From: Anaeramoeba flamelloides
Taxonomy: Eukaryota > Metamonada > Anaeramoebidae
DNA: 64,000 bases
NCBI GenBank assembly: GCA_027625915.1
Contig: JANTQA010000070.1
Coordinates: forward strand, 10,731,001 to 10,795,000
Reading direction: 5' to 3'
The notes beneath the pieces are model-generated. The model was not told the origin of the DNA, ran no database searches, and worked only from the letters and a program-made list of their open reading frames with translations. Positions 36,092 through 49,300 of this stretch are shown one piece after another (position 1 is the first letter of the stretch; every line of letters begins with the position of its first letter). The position numbers and the translations under genes are program-made.

Positions 36092-36672
36092 TTTCATAAT
36101 TGTAACTCACCTGAAATAATAAATTGAAAAAAAAAAAAGTATCCTCTAGTATTCAATAACAAGAAATAATTAAATATGATTTTTAATCCACTTTTAAATC
36201 ATTCCAAACATAAAAACCTAATATTTTTAAAAATTAAAAAAAATAAAACCAAAAACTAAAAAAACCGTGAGTCACTTTTTTTGAAATAAGCATTACAGAT
36301 TTTTATTACTGTACTTTCACAAAAGTAAAGTTGACAACAATATGTTTTATAAAAAATTAAATGAACTTTAAAATACCTTAAATAGTCAAAATTTTCATAG
36401 TTGTTATTTTTCTTTTCAAAGATTTTTTTTTTTCCATATGATCTTTTGCAAAAAAAAAACAAAAAAAAAAAAAGTAAAACAAAAAAATATTGAAAAAGAA
36501 AAAAGAAAAAGAAAAAAAGAAAAAGAAAAATTTGAAAAAGTAAAACAAAATTTTACAAAAATAGAAAAAATGATTCCAAAAATTTGAAAATATTTTTTTG
36601 AGAAGAATACTAGAAAAAAAACCTCAAAACAACTTCGATTAAAATTATTAAGTGAGTCAAAATTTTTGAAAT
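36092..36672 (+). mobile_element. MITE-like element (ATTTCAAAAATT...GACTCAC ends), copy 2
   Basis: Collinear with 27690-28308, including the AGAAAA-rich middle. It ends GTGAGTCAAAATTTTTGAAAT. The left end is more diverged. Confidence 0.6.
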
Positions 36673-36904
36673 TTAGTTAAGTTCAGGAACTAGATTAATG
36701 ATGTATCATTTTACTCTATAAATATATGTGAACAAAAAAAAAAATAAATTGATAGAAAGTACGAAACTTTATCTGTATTTTATACCTAATAACCGTTGGT
36801 TTTAGATATATAACTTGAATTTTTGGCAATGAAAAATAATATATATATATATAACTCCAATTCTAAAATTAACTCTTATACACTCAAAAATGTTGAAGGG
36901 GATA

Positions 36905-37085
36905 AAAGTGGTTTTAATAATTTCCATCCGAAATTTACCTTTGAAATGGGTAGAAAATCAAAAAGTCGGTACTGGGAAGACTCTCGGTTTTTTACTCAAG
37001 TTTTCTTCAGTTAAAGGAAAGGGTATAAATATACTTCAAATCTTCTCAAACGAAACTGCAATAAGAGGTATAATAAAATCGATTT
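36905..37085 (+). pseudogene. Possible DEAD-box helicase fragment
   Basis: A plus-strand stretch reads KVGTGKTLGFLLKFSSVKGK, followed by INILQIFSNETAIRGI. This resembles the Walker A part of a DEAD-box helicase (TGTGKTLAFLLP) and the following LQ.FPTRELAIQ motif. Just before it, in another frame, FHPKFTFEMGRK could be the preceding Q-motif/GRD segment, which implies a frame break. Only about 60 residues are covered and catalytic motifs beyond this are missing, so it is at best a decayed fragment. Confidence 0.35.
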
Positions 37086-37139
37086 TTAATTCTTTCTTAT
37101 TTTTTTATAATTTTAAAAAGTTTTTGTGGCAATAAATAA

Positions 37140-37679
37140 ATTAAATAAAACCAATAAAAAACCAAAATAACAGTATTTTGTTTTTCCTTGAATAAATAAC
37201 CAAGTAAACCTTTTTTAATCTTGCACAATTGGGTTCCAACTCTCAATGAAACAACAATCTTGATTGTCCTTATATAAGATTGTTCTACTAATTTTTATCT
37301 ATATTCTTAATTAATATATATCATTACCTTACTGTTAATTACCAAATAAAAAGATCAAAATTTTCATTCAGCTTGCCAAAAAAAACTACTATTTGTTACA
37401 AAATAAATGAAACAAAATTTTCATTCAGCTTTCGATAAAAAAGATTTTAAAATCATGTAACAATTCAAATTTTTACTTTGAATAAACAAGCTTTAAATAT
37501 TAATTTGTCTTCTGGTATTGGTGGTTCGATGAATTATTAATTGTTCATGATGGATTTTTCTTTTTGGAAAGCTGAATGAAAATTCCATCCATTTATTTTG
37601 AAATTAACAGTAATCAATAACATAACAAAATAACAAAAGTACCCAATTCTCAAAGGTGTATTAATAATTTATTTTGGTT
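37140..37679. repeat. Non-coding spacer with inverted CATTCAGCTT motifs
   Basis: The motif TTTTCATTCAGCTT occurs near 37362 and 37421, and inverted near 37569. No gene is seen. The neighbouring TTAA element appears to have inserted into this sequence. Confidence 0.4.
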
Positions 37680-37683
37680 TTAA

Positions 37684-38437
37684 GGGATTAGCCTCACTAT
37701 AAATTTACCCATAATCAAAGTATGTTGTAATTGGGTGCAAATGATATTAGTGCACCATGACTCAAATAGCTCTAAAAAATCTATTTTAAATCTTATTACA
37801 CAATAAATTATTACATTTTTACTAATGATCACAATTAAAAAATTTTCATTTTTGAAATTATTTTTTTTAATTCCTTTTTCAAATCTATAAAATAGAACCC
37901 CAAAACACAGTTTTCCCGTATTTAATAATTTAGATTTAGAACTTCCAAAAGTAACTATTTTTATAATTTTTGAATTTCAAAGATTAACTCAATAATCATC
38001 AATATAAAAGCACAAAGACTGATTATTTTTGTTTGCTTTTGATAAGTCTACTTGTATCATCAATATATTTCCATGATTTGAGAAATAATTTGTCAAAAAA
38101 ATTTATTGGTTAAATATTTAATTTTTCAAAAAAAAACGAATTTTTTATTAATAGAATCTACATTTCGCCACAAATTTAAGAAAAATATACTACGTGACTT
38201 GGTAGTCTGAATATTGATAATTCAGCCTTTAAATTTGTGGCGAAATGCAGGTTTTATTCTGAAATTGTTGTGGTTTTTTACTAAAACAAGGATCATTTTT
38301 AATTGATGAGATCAACAAATATTACTACTTAACTAATCGATTTTTTCGATACATTTGAACCATGTAACACTAATGTGATTTACGCCCAATAACAACACTC
38401 TTTGATCCTAGGCTTCTCCTTGGTAGACGCTAATCCC
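37684..38437 (+). mobile_element. TTAA-flanked TIR element, copy 2 (uninterrupted)
   Basis: 754 bases, TTAA at 37680-37683 and 38438-38441, ends GGGATTAGCCTC and, inverted, GGGATTAGCGTC. It is closely similar and collinear to 24028-25254 without the nested insert. Non-coding. Confidence 0.82.
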
Positions 38438-38597
38438 TTAAGATATTGAAAATTTTGAGATTTTCCTATATTTTAAAAAGCTTTTTTTAGAAAGATCAAT
38501 GAAAATTTTGTTCCATTTATTTTAAAACAAATAGAACTACTACAATTGATCAATTTGTCTCAACACCTTTTAAGACAAATAATTAAAAACACAAAGT

Positions 38598-40975
38598 TGT
38601 TTTTTTTTTTATTTTTGAAGAGAGAAAATTGCTTTTCTCCTGTGTGCCCTAATTTCTAAACTTTTTTTTAGAAATTTTGTTAAAGAATCACAAATTTTAT
38701 TATCACTTACTAATGATAATATATATGATGAATTCTTTTTATTAATAATATCGGAGATATTATTAATTTTTTTATTTTTTTCAAAAAATTCAGATATCCA
38801 GATTTTTTCGATTTATTTTATAGGCCGGACAGTCCCATAAAAAATGATCGAAATCTTCAATGATATCAATATTTAACTTTTCTTTACATAAATCACAATT
38901 TTTATTTTTATTTTTACTTGTTACATAAGAGTACCTATTTAAAAAATTAGTAAAATTTCGAAATTTTAGAATTGTTTTTGAAGCTTTCCAGTTTAAATAT
39001 TTTTGTTGTTTGAAATTGTAATTTTGTTGTTTTATAATTTTTAGATATTGTTGAACTTTCCAACTAGGTGAATTTTCCAATTTGGTTAATCGAAAAACTT
39101 TTTAATTCTAAATCTAATAATTTTAATCCCTTAGTGTGCCAATTAATATTTTCATTTTCCAATTTTCGAAAATTTAGTATTGTTTTTAATTTTTTTAAAT
39201 TTAAGAAATCTAATTTTTCTATCAATTTATATTTTCTTCAGTATACTTTTAATCTAGCGAGATCAATTTTTGCTTCAGTTTTATAAATTAATCGAGGTGA
39301 ATGGATATTAATTTGTAAGAAATTTGTGACTGGTTTATTGATAAATCTATCAATTCTTTCAAAATCATTTTGTTTCAAGTCAAATATTTCGAGACAATAA
39401 TAAAGTTGACTTAAAATGAGAGCTTTGAAAGAAGTTATTTTGACTCCATTGTTGAGTTTATTTTGTTGAAACAATCGATTAAGTGTTTCCAAGGAATTTT
39501 CTACTTTTTTGAAATTATATTCAAGATGTGTGTTTTTTTCTAACCAAATCCCAAGATAAAAAATATCTTTTAATTCTTTTTTATATTTGGTTTTTTTATT
39601 AGGTGGGTTCATCCCGAATCTTTTTATTATTTCAAAAAGCCTTTCTAAATTAATTTTTAGAGAGATTAATGACCCTTTCATAATAAGAATAAGATCATCT
39701 GCATACATTTGAACATGAACAGCTAAAGTTTTTAACTTTTCTAGTAGGAAATGAGATATAAATGCGAAGAGAATTGGTGATAAGGGATCTCCTTGATAAA
39801 CTCCAATTCCTTCTTTTTTGTAATATCTCAAGAGCCAATTTTTAATTGTTTCATTTTTGATAAATTTTTTAATAGATTGATATATTAACGAGTGTTGTAT
39901 AGAGTCAAAACATTTTTGTATGTCTATAGTAACTACAAAGTATTCTGTATTTTTATTTTTATTTTTTATTTTTTTAAATTTTCTTAATAAATTTAAAACA
40001 GCAATTCTTGTTCCAAAATATTTTTTAAATCCAAATTTTTTTTTGAAATCAATTCCCATGAGTCTTGAATTCCAATGTATATTAATTTTAAAAAAAAATC
40101 TTGGAAGAGATTGATTTATAGAGATAGGTCGATAATTTAATGGTTCGCCTTCATCCCCCCGATTTATGAATAAATAATAAATTTCTTTTTTTAATAAAAT
40201 TTATACTTTTTTCAGTTTCGTCTGTTATCCAATTTAAAAAAATATTTTAAACTGTTTTAATAAAATAATTATAATTTAATAAATATTGAATTGGTTGGTT
40301 TTTTTATAAACTTATAATGATTTATTTTGTCAAATTCTTTAACTGATTTATTTTTTTGAAATTTGATTATTTCTTTAATTTTATCTTGATCAAAAATTTC
40401 CTTTATGTCAATTGGATTTAATGAATTTTTATTAATTTTAAATTTTTTAATATAATTAATTATATTTGTATTAGGTTTTTGACTAATTGATTTTACAAAA
40501 TCGTTATACACTGTGAATATGGTTTCATTATTTAAAAACATTTTTGTAGAAGTTTCTCTTATTTTATTTAATGTTTTCCAAAAGTTTTTATTTTTATTAT
40601 ATTCTTCATTTATTTGATTAAGTAATTTTAAGTAATTTAATTCATTAATTTTTTTGATTTTATGTAAAGTTTCATTTTTATCAAACAATTTATAAAGTAA
40701 ATTATTAATTTTTAATTTATCTTGTTTGATATCAAATACTATTCTTTCTTTCTGTTTATATTTTTTTTTAAATAAAATAAAATTTTCTTCATTTAAATTA
40801 AAATTCTGTCGAGAAAAGAATTGGAGAAAGTCTTCTTGAAAGGTTGGAATATCTTTAATTTTATAGATATCATTGATTTCCCAATTTGAGTTTATTTCAA
40901 ATTTATTCATAATTGTAAAAAACATAAAGTTGTGATCTTGGAAATATTCTCCAAGTTGGATCAAAAAATCATTTT
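38598..40975 (-). mobile_element. Decayed, 5'-truncated LINE (non-LTR retrotransposon)
   Basis: Minus-strand reverse transcriptase segment at 40059-39238 with motif A VTIDIQKCFDSI, motif B GVYQGDPLSPILF and catalytic QMYADDLILI. Upstream, 40964-40269 reads as the linker before the reverse transcriptase and opens with DHNFMFF, which looks like the very end of an apurinic-type endonuclease, so the 5' part is missing. Just before the reverse transcriptase, LNYRPISI is visible in a separate frame. The 3' coding part (39080-38790) carries the usual Cys-His motif CDLC...HFLWDCPAY. The pieces lie in at least three frames, so it is inactive. It ends in a small hairpin and an A-rich tail near 38600. 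Confidence 0.85.
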
Positions 40976-41200
40976 ATGTCATTTTTTTTATGAAAAATTC
41001 ACAAAAAAAAATTGAGATACCTACTCTCGGCACCCTGTTAAGGAAAGGAAAAATGAAAAAAAAAAATAAGCACGATTTTTTAACATTAAAAACACTCTCT
41101 CAATAAACAACTTTAAATCTAAATGATCGGATACTCAATGATCAAAAATCATTGAGTTACGTTGAATGTTTACATTGTCTCCACAAACCATCCAGCCAAG
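40976..41200. other. Spacer 5' of the LINE
   Basis: Nothing gene-like. It holds the 5' junction of the truncated LINE. Confidence 0.35.
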
Positions 41201-41690
41201 TTCCAACCCTCCCGTGAAAATTTATAAGACATAAAAATTGGTTGTCTATTATAAAATTGTGTTTTTTTGAAATAGAATATTCAATTTCGATCATAAGATA
41301 ATAGTTCAACTTCTCATACTTCATTCAAGTTCTTTTTTTTTTGTAAAATAAAAAGACAAAAATTAAATTTTCTCAAGAATTGAAATCACAGAAGCCAATT
41401 GAAACTTGAAAGTATTTTTCGATCATTGTTTTTAAATTGTAAAAGCCTGATTTTTTTAACAGTTTTGATAACTGAAGGAACAGATTAATGAAAGTATTTT
41501 AAAGAATTTGTTTGTCAATTTCCAAAACCAAAAAAGGGATAAACTTATTTTTAATCTTGTATTATAAATTTTACAGTTTATGATGAGCTTTAATAACCCT
41601 TTTACGGTTTGTTGTACAAATGAATAAAATTTTAGAAATTGAAAATCAATTTAAGAGTCTTATAAATTTTCACTGTAGAGCTGAGACGAC
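41201..41690. mobile_element. TIR element (CCAACCCTACCGTGAAAATTT family), copy 1
   Basis: The left end TTCCAACCCTCCCGTGAAAA runs on into ATTTATAAGAC. The right end is its inverse with a few changes. About 490 bases, non-coding. Confidence 0.6.
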
Positions 41691-42669
41691 TGTATTAATT
41701 ATTACAAGAGGGGGTTGTGATTAAGGCTGTGTGGTTTAGTATTATTTTTTTTTTTTGTTTAACCTTAAATGAAATTTAGCCATGACTAAGAGGAGGCTGT
41801 CTCCTCAAATTGTTTTTGAAACAGCATGATTCAGGTCAAACGTACTGTACATTTTTAATGGGCTTTTTTGATAAAATATTTTTTTTTTGGATCTTTTTCA
41901 ATTAAAACACAATTTGTTGTATCAATGAAAATTGGGTTGAGGTTTTGTGGAATTGGTTTGTGGAAGGCTTTTTCATTTGAGGATCTTTGAAAAAATTAGG
42001 TTTGCAAAAATTAGTTTGGTTTTTGTTTTCCTTTAAATTAAAATATTTATGCCAACTGAGAAAAAATGATCTTTATTTAATAGGAAACGAGGGAATTAAG
42101 TGGATTCAATGCAACCAAAAACCAATTATAGTGGCCATTATTCAAATAAAGTCTTTGGAGGAAATAACAAAGAATTAATCATTAAAAATTCCCAATTTTC
42201 TCTTTTTTGACCTTTTAGGTGAAAGTCGCAAACCTTCTCAACCTAACTCAGAATCCCAAAATAAATGCTAGGAACTCCCAAACAAGTTCACAACGTTTGT
42301 TACTTTCACGGAAAAAGAAATTTTCTTAAAAAAATGTTTTTTTTCGCAACCTTCTTGTTCGTTTCGTAATATAAGTAGAGACAAAATTCTGGAATTTTTT
42401 ACTTCTTAGATCTTGCTGCAGAAATAATTGTGAGATTTAACAACCCTCAAAATCCTCTTTTTTCACACACACCACTAATTTTCAATTGCAAAGGTAGTTC
42501 TTAAGATTATTAATTGAATCTAAAAAAATCATTTTTAGCATCCGAGTTGAAGTAAAAATTCAACAGTTTTGGGGATATCTGTGACATAACAAGAAAAGGG
42601 GAGAATTTTTTCGCAAAATTTAACCCCAACTTTAACATTTAAAAAAGGGATCAAAAGGTCACCCAACTT
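41691..42669. other. Spacer without a recognised gene
   Basis: Slightly less AT-rich than its surroundings. A 63-residue open frame (41987-42178) has no recognisable domain. The motif GTGAAAGT..GCAA near 42221 recurs roughly inverted near 42305. Confidence 0.4.
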
Positions 42670-43119
42670 TCTTTTTTGGAATTCTCAAATATTTACTTAC
42701 TTTTGGGATTCTTACATCACTCAAAATATATCCCAAGACTGGTATTTGAATTCCAAATTGGAAAAATTTTTCACTTCATTTTACAATTCCTGTTTCAAAT
42801 GTGGTAAAGACACAAATTTACAACCTATCTCTTTTGAAACAAAGTTTCGTGATCCAAAATATAGGAAAAGGAAGTGTAAATTTTTTCCCATTTATAATTC
42901 AAACAAAAGTTGATCACAGAAACAAAGATCAAACTAACAAATAGAACGAGATCATTAATTACAATCTTCCACTTTGAGAGTTCTTTTGATAAAAGAGAAA
43001 AATAAAAAGAAAGTGGAAATTTTTTCCATTAATTTTTCAAACATTAGTATTTCTTTCAAAACATATCTGTTTGTAAAAGAAAAATCGAAAAATTTTTAAT
43101 GAAAATTTTTTCCTATTTT
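42670..43119 (+). repeat. Long inverted repeat, left arm
   Basis: About 450 bases repeated in reverse complement at 44413-44862 with only a few differences. The outer boundary is near GGAATTCTCAAATATTT and the inner boundary near TTTTTTCCTATTT. The arms enclose the promoter and first two exons of the secreted CrtC-like gene. No coding content of its own. Confidence 0.85.
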
Positions 43120-43366
43120 TATTTCAAAAACCGGTAGTTTGTTAAAATAATAATTATTTGCTTCCATTTAAATTTCATCTAACATTTACAACATTCCAAA
43201 ATTGTGAAAGACATATAACCAGTTTAAAAACTCCTGGATCAAAACAAATTATTTACGATTCAATGATCCTAGAAAAAGGATTGGGGTTGTTTCTCCACAA
43301 ATTCTCCTTTTAGTTTTACAATATACTTTCAGGAAAAGAAAATCTATCATTTTGTTTAATTTACCA

Positions 43367-46300
43367 ATGAATAACAAATCAATTTTACTTATTGTTCTTT
43401 TCTTTTTCCTTTACAAATTTGCACACAGTGGCCCAATTCTTGATGATGGGTTTGTGAACCCGGCACCGTTTTGGTAAGTTTTTTGATCCCAAAACCTAAA
43501 TGAACAAGAACAATTTTTTTTTTTTTTCAGCAACAGAACTCAAACAATTTTTTTTTATATTATCTTTTATCTTTTTTCAAATTTGCTTCCTAAATTAAAA
43601 GGGAAAGATTCAGGGAAAGTGATTTTGTGAAGCACAAACCGTTTTACCAATGGTGGTACTATTCTCTTGAAGATTTTGAACAAAAAAGAACTTTCTTTTT
43701 TGTATACTCCTTTTCGCGGTGTGTTAAAAATATGACCAACCAAGGAAGTTATGTACTTTTTGGAAGCGTTGATCATAACAGTCAACACCAACATTGGCAA
43801 ATAATTCACAAATATCCACTCAAAGAATTTTTTGTTAATAATGAATTCAATGTTTCGATCGGGAATGGCAAATTTAAGCTGGAGCCTATTTCAGATGGCG
43901 TCATTCATTTAACAGGAAAATTGAATGACCAATCACATTTATGGTATGCTGATAATATAGATCCAAATACAGAAATCACTTGGGACCTTACTCTTCAACG
44001 TGTAAATTTTTTTTTTTATACTCTTTTTGTTTTTTTTTTTTTTTTGTTGAATCAGGAGATAAGGAAAAAAAGTAAATTGGAACAATACTTCTTCCACTTT
44101 TTGAATAAAGCACCTTATAAATTAAAAAACACTGTAATCAAAATTTAAGAACACTCCAGAAATTTGTTTTGTGTTTTGACAAAAAGCACACCAGCACAGT
44201 TTTTCATGATACAGAAAAACTAAATTACAAAAATCTAAAATTGCAATTCCAAAAGAATTGCAAAATAAAGAGCACGAAATAAACAGAAATCACACCTAAC
44301 TTCAAAGGTAATTAAAGCGTGACAAATCGTATCAAAGCAAAAATTTACCAACTTTTCATTTTTTTTCAAATTTCGATTTTTCGTGAATTACTCTCCAAAA
44401 AATTGAATATGAAATAGGAAAAAATTTTCATTAAAAATTTTTCGATTTTTCTTTTACAAACAGATATGTTTTGAAAGAAATACTAATGTTTGAAAAATTA
44501 ATGGAAAAAATTTCCACTTTCTTTTTATTTTTCTCTTTTATCAAAAGAACTCTCAAAGTGGAAGATTGTAATTAATGATCTCGTTCTATTTGTTAGTTTG
44601 ATCTTTGTTTCTGTGATCTACTGATATTTAAATTATAAATGGGAAAAAATTTACACTTCCTTTTCCCATATTTTGGATCACGAAACTTTGTTTCAAAAGA
44701 GATAGGTTGTAAATTTGTGTCTTTACCACATTTGAAACATGAATTGAAAAATGAAGTGTAAAATTTTTCCAATTTGGAATTCAAATACCAGTCTTGGGAT
44801 ATATTTTGAGTGATGTAAGAATCCCAAAAGTAAGCAAATATTTGAGAATTCCAAAAAAAGATAATTGGCTTACAATTTTATTCTTTCTTTGAATTTTAAA
44901 TATAGGAATTACTGATGAGAAAGTTGGGTTCGATAAATCTCACTCCTTTTATTACTCAAGAACACAAAAAAATTTAAAGCATTATGTGGCCAATATAGAA
45001 TTTAACTCTAAAAGAATTGAACTTGTGTAAATATTGCCAAACTCTTTTCGAAATAAAGTTCACCAGGTTTTTTCGTTGTAAACATAAACTGAAACAGAAA
45101 AGTAAATTCAATTCAAAGAAGAAACAAATAAATTTCAAAGAATAAACCAACAATTGGTTATCAACTAAATCAAAAAAATCGATTTAGATTTACTTTTTTT
45201 ATCAAAATCGTAAGAGCGATTTTCTTGATCTCAATTACAGTTGTGTAACTAACCCGTGTATTTTATTTTAACCCATTACTAAAATTTAACTCATGCAAAA
45301 AATATTGGCTGACTCTAGAAATAAAAGAAACAAATCAATGGGATGACAACAGTATATAAAAAAGAAATTGGGTTCTTTAAATAAATTTTAAAAAAGAATT
45401 ATGAAGATATTGGAAGATTAAAATGTAATTTTTTGACAAAAAAATGAGCAAAATTTCATTTTTTGAATATTTATAAAAAAATCATTTAATCTCACAAATT
45501 TTGTAAATATGATGAAATTTTTGAAACAAAAGCATTTAATATAATTGAGCCATTTTGATTAATCAAAGATCTAACCTCTAAAGTCAATTTGGATATGAAC
45601 CAAGAATCTATAAGTGATTTCTGGTCTTCCAATACCCAAGTCTGAAAAAAAAACATGAGTTAAATTTTAGTAATTGGTTAAAGGTTGTCTGAATGGGTTA
45701 TTTACACCACTGTATATTCAATTTTTTCAACAAATTTTTTAATGAAAGATCCATCAAAGGAAAACAACCTTACCAGAGAATACTATTATACAAACTGTTA
45801 TAAATATTTTTAATTCTCTATTTTGTTTTTAATCATTTACTTTTTCTTTTTGTTAATTGATCTTATTTTTCATTTCCAGTAAGATTTTCAATTTAAAATC
45901 GTGTTTAACTTTTTAATCCGACCGTTTCACTTTTTTTTTCCCTAAAGGTTATTTTTAAAAATTAGTTCTATGATACTGTTGTCGAAATATCTCGTGCAGA
46001 CTTGTTTAAACCTTGTTTCAAAAGAAAAGTGTTTCTCTGTTTATATACGACCTATCCATTCAATGATCAAAGAAATCAACAATAAACAATAAACAAATAT
46101 GACATTGATTCATTAAAGTTCTCTATTAAAAAAGATATTCTAAAAATGAAAAGATCAAATTTGAATATTTTTTCTTAAAAAAATAGAGTTAAAGCCCAAG
46201 TCCCAGTATAAAAGCAAAAAATGGCTCCATTTTTTTGTCTTTTTTTTCAATCTCCTTTTTCAAAAACCCCATGAACAAAAGGATGTCTCGAATGTAAAAA

Positions 46301-49300
46301 CGATTACTATTCAAACCTAACCAAATACTTAGTAAAAAATTCAAGTTCTAGTCCCAGTATAAAAGCAAAAAATGTCCATTTTTTTTAAATTAACTTTTTG
46401 TCGAATATCACTAAGTTATAGTTTTAAACCAAGATTTTTTTTGATCAAGTCAAAGCCAAAAAATATCTTATAAAAAATCATAAAATTCATAATTTAATAT
46501 TTAATTAATAACTATCAAGGAGTTTACTTTCAAAATTTATTTGAACTTAAATATACTATTAGTTAGTGAATTTGATGTTACATTGTAACAAGAAGAAAAA
46601 AAAGTACGGATTTATTTTGAAACATGTATTTTAGGCAGGTTTTTTTGCTCACTGTAACTAAATTTTTTGTGATTGGTTAAAAACATTTGAAAATTCTGTG
46701 TAAATCCAAATTATTTTTACAAACTTTGAAAAATAATTCTTCAATACCAGATCGTAACTTGTTAAACCAACACAAATAGTTAGACATTTGTGGTGTAGAT
46801 TACAAATTCATTGGGCGAACCAGTCCTTGAATATTTATTTGGTTTTTTTACAAGCTATGAAAAATAATTAAAACAAAATATCTTTTGGAAACACAAACTA
46901 AGGTTATATTTTTAACAGTAGTTTAAAAACATAAAAAATAAGATTTTAAAAACATAAAAAACAAGATTTAAAAACAAATTCAAAATAAATGAAAAAAGTC
47001 TGTAACTACCTTTTTTAAAAACCTTCAGGACTGCTTTAATATTGATTTTAAGTTTTATATGTTTTTTTTTTCAGAAATTTACGTTTTTTTTTTTTTATTT
47101 TGAAGGTAAGAAATCAATTTCTTCTTTCATTCCCTAATTCCTAAGTTATTGTTTCGAAATTTCAATAAAAAACCATAATTTTCTTCATCATTTTATAAAA
47201 TGACAAGACAAATAGCGAGTCTTTATTTAGAATAATATCAAACATATTATTCTTTTCTTTTTTTTTTTTATAAATTTGAATTAAATTTTTAATCCAGATT
47301 TTTCGATTTTTTTTCATAGGATGGGTAGTACTCAAAACCTTATTTTTGTTTATTCTTATTTTTTCGAATGTTTTTAGTTATGTTATAAATTCGATTTTTA
47401 AATTGATTTCTAATAAACAAAAAAAAAAAATCAACTCAGTATTTATTTTAATTCTTTCTATTTACATTAATAACTAAGAAACTACCCTTTTTTTACAAAA
47501 GTAAACATAATTTTTTAAATTGGAATTTACTTGAAACTTTGACCAGGAATGTTTTTTTTTTACAATTTTTAAAAAAAAAACATCATTAATTGATGCCATA
47601 TTTTCTTAATCTCACTGGAATTGGATAAATTAAAAAGTAGAATAACACCAAAATAAAAAAATAATTCCAAGAATCCGAAAAATGAAAAATAGATTCTAAA
47701 AAATCACATTTACAAAAAAAAAAAGAGTTTCTATTTTATTACTTTCTTTAAATTTTTATCAGCCGATCTAAAACAAACAATATATGGTGTCTTATTCAAA
47801 ATATTTTTATCCAGAATTTAATAAAATAATTATTCATTTTCCAGAATTCAGTAAACAAATATTCATTTTTTAACCATTTAATAAATAATAATATATCATT
47901 TCAATAGATTCAAGGGTGGTATGGAGAACCTGATATTGAAGTTATTGATGATTTTGTTGGAGCAATTGGCTGGAATACATATGCACATGATAGTCTCATT
48001 TCAGGTAATATTCAAGTGGGCAATACACATTATAAAATTGAAAAATCAAAAAGATTTCGAATTTATGGAGGTAATTTATTTCATTTTTTCTTCTATTTAC
48101 CTAAAATACACCATTATTTTAATATATAAATTTGTTTGTTTTTTGATAATTTTATTCAATTGTTACAAATTATAAACTCCATTCCAAACCAATCACGAAA
48201 ATTTATAAGAACTCGAAATGGATTTTCTATTATTAAACTTTTATCCTTTTTTCCAAACCGTATTATAGTCCTGACTGGTTATTTTAAACCCAAAAAATTT
48301 ATAATAGAGGTAAAAAAAATATTATATCTAATTTTTTGGTTTTTGGTATTGAACCACAAATTCATAAAAAAACATACATTAAAACACTTATCTTCAATTT
48401 GCATAAATTACAAAAATTGAATGTTTCAAAAATTTAGAAATCATTATTGAACAAGTTTTTCAAATTTCTGTGATTTCCATGGTTTCTGTGATTTTTATGA
48501 TTTCTGTGATTTCTTTTCTTTACAAAATTCAATTTTTTTCTTGGTTTTTTAAAATAAAAAAAATTTTCTCTTTTGATGAATAGAAATTGAAAATTTTATC
48601 TTATGCTAGGATAGAAATACATATAACTATTTCATAAAAGACAATTTTAAAATAGACAATTAATCTGATATGTCTTATAAAATTTTCACGGTAGGGTTGG
48701 GAAGGTTGTATATAATTTGTAAAATGTTATATACATGAGATAAAACATAAAATATAATTTGTTAAACAAGATAAAACATGTTATATCATATGCTATCAAT
48801 TTTTAATATCAAAAAAAACAATGATACAATAAAAAAAATTACATAATATATCTTGTTAAAAATGACCCACCCTTAGAAACCATGGTAGAAAACTCTTTTA
48901 AATTGTAAAATTGTAATTAAACAACATTTTAATTTTTAATGAATTCGAATTCAATATTTTTAATTTTTATTTTTTTTTAAAGTTTTTATCTATTTTTTGA
49001 AAAGAAAAATAAAAAATTTATTTGAAAATTTGAAATAATTTCAAAATAATAAAAATTATAAAATGTTTTCAACAAAACTCTTTTTTATATTATGATTTTT
49101 AATAATAAAATAAGAATAACGTTTTTTATACTATTGTTCTAAAATGATTTTTTCATTAGGGCAAGCACATGAACTTTTATTACTCACTTTTTAATGGAAA
49201 AAATAAAATATATTATTAATTTTTTGAAAAGTGATTAATTATATATCTATCTATCTATATCTATATAAACTAAAATTCAAAATTTTCCAAACAGCTAAAA

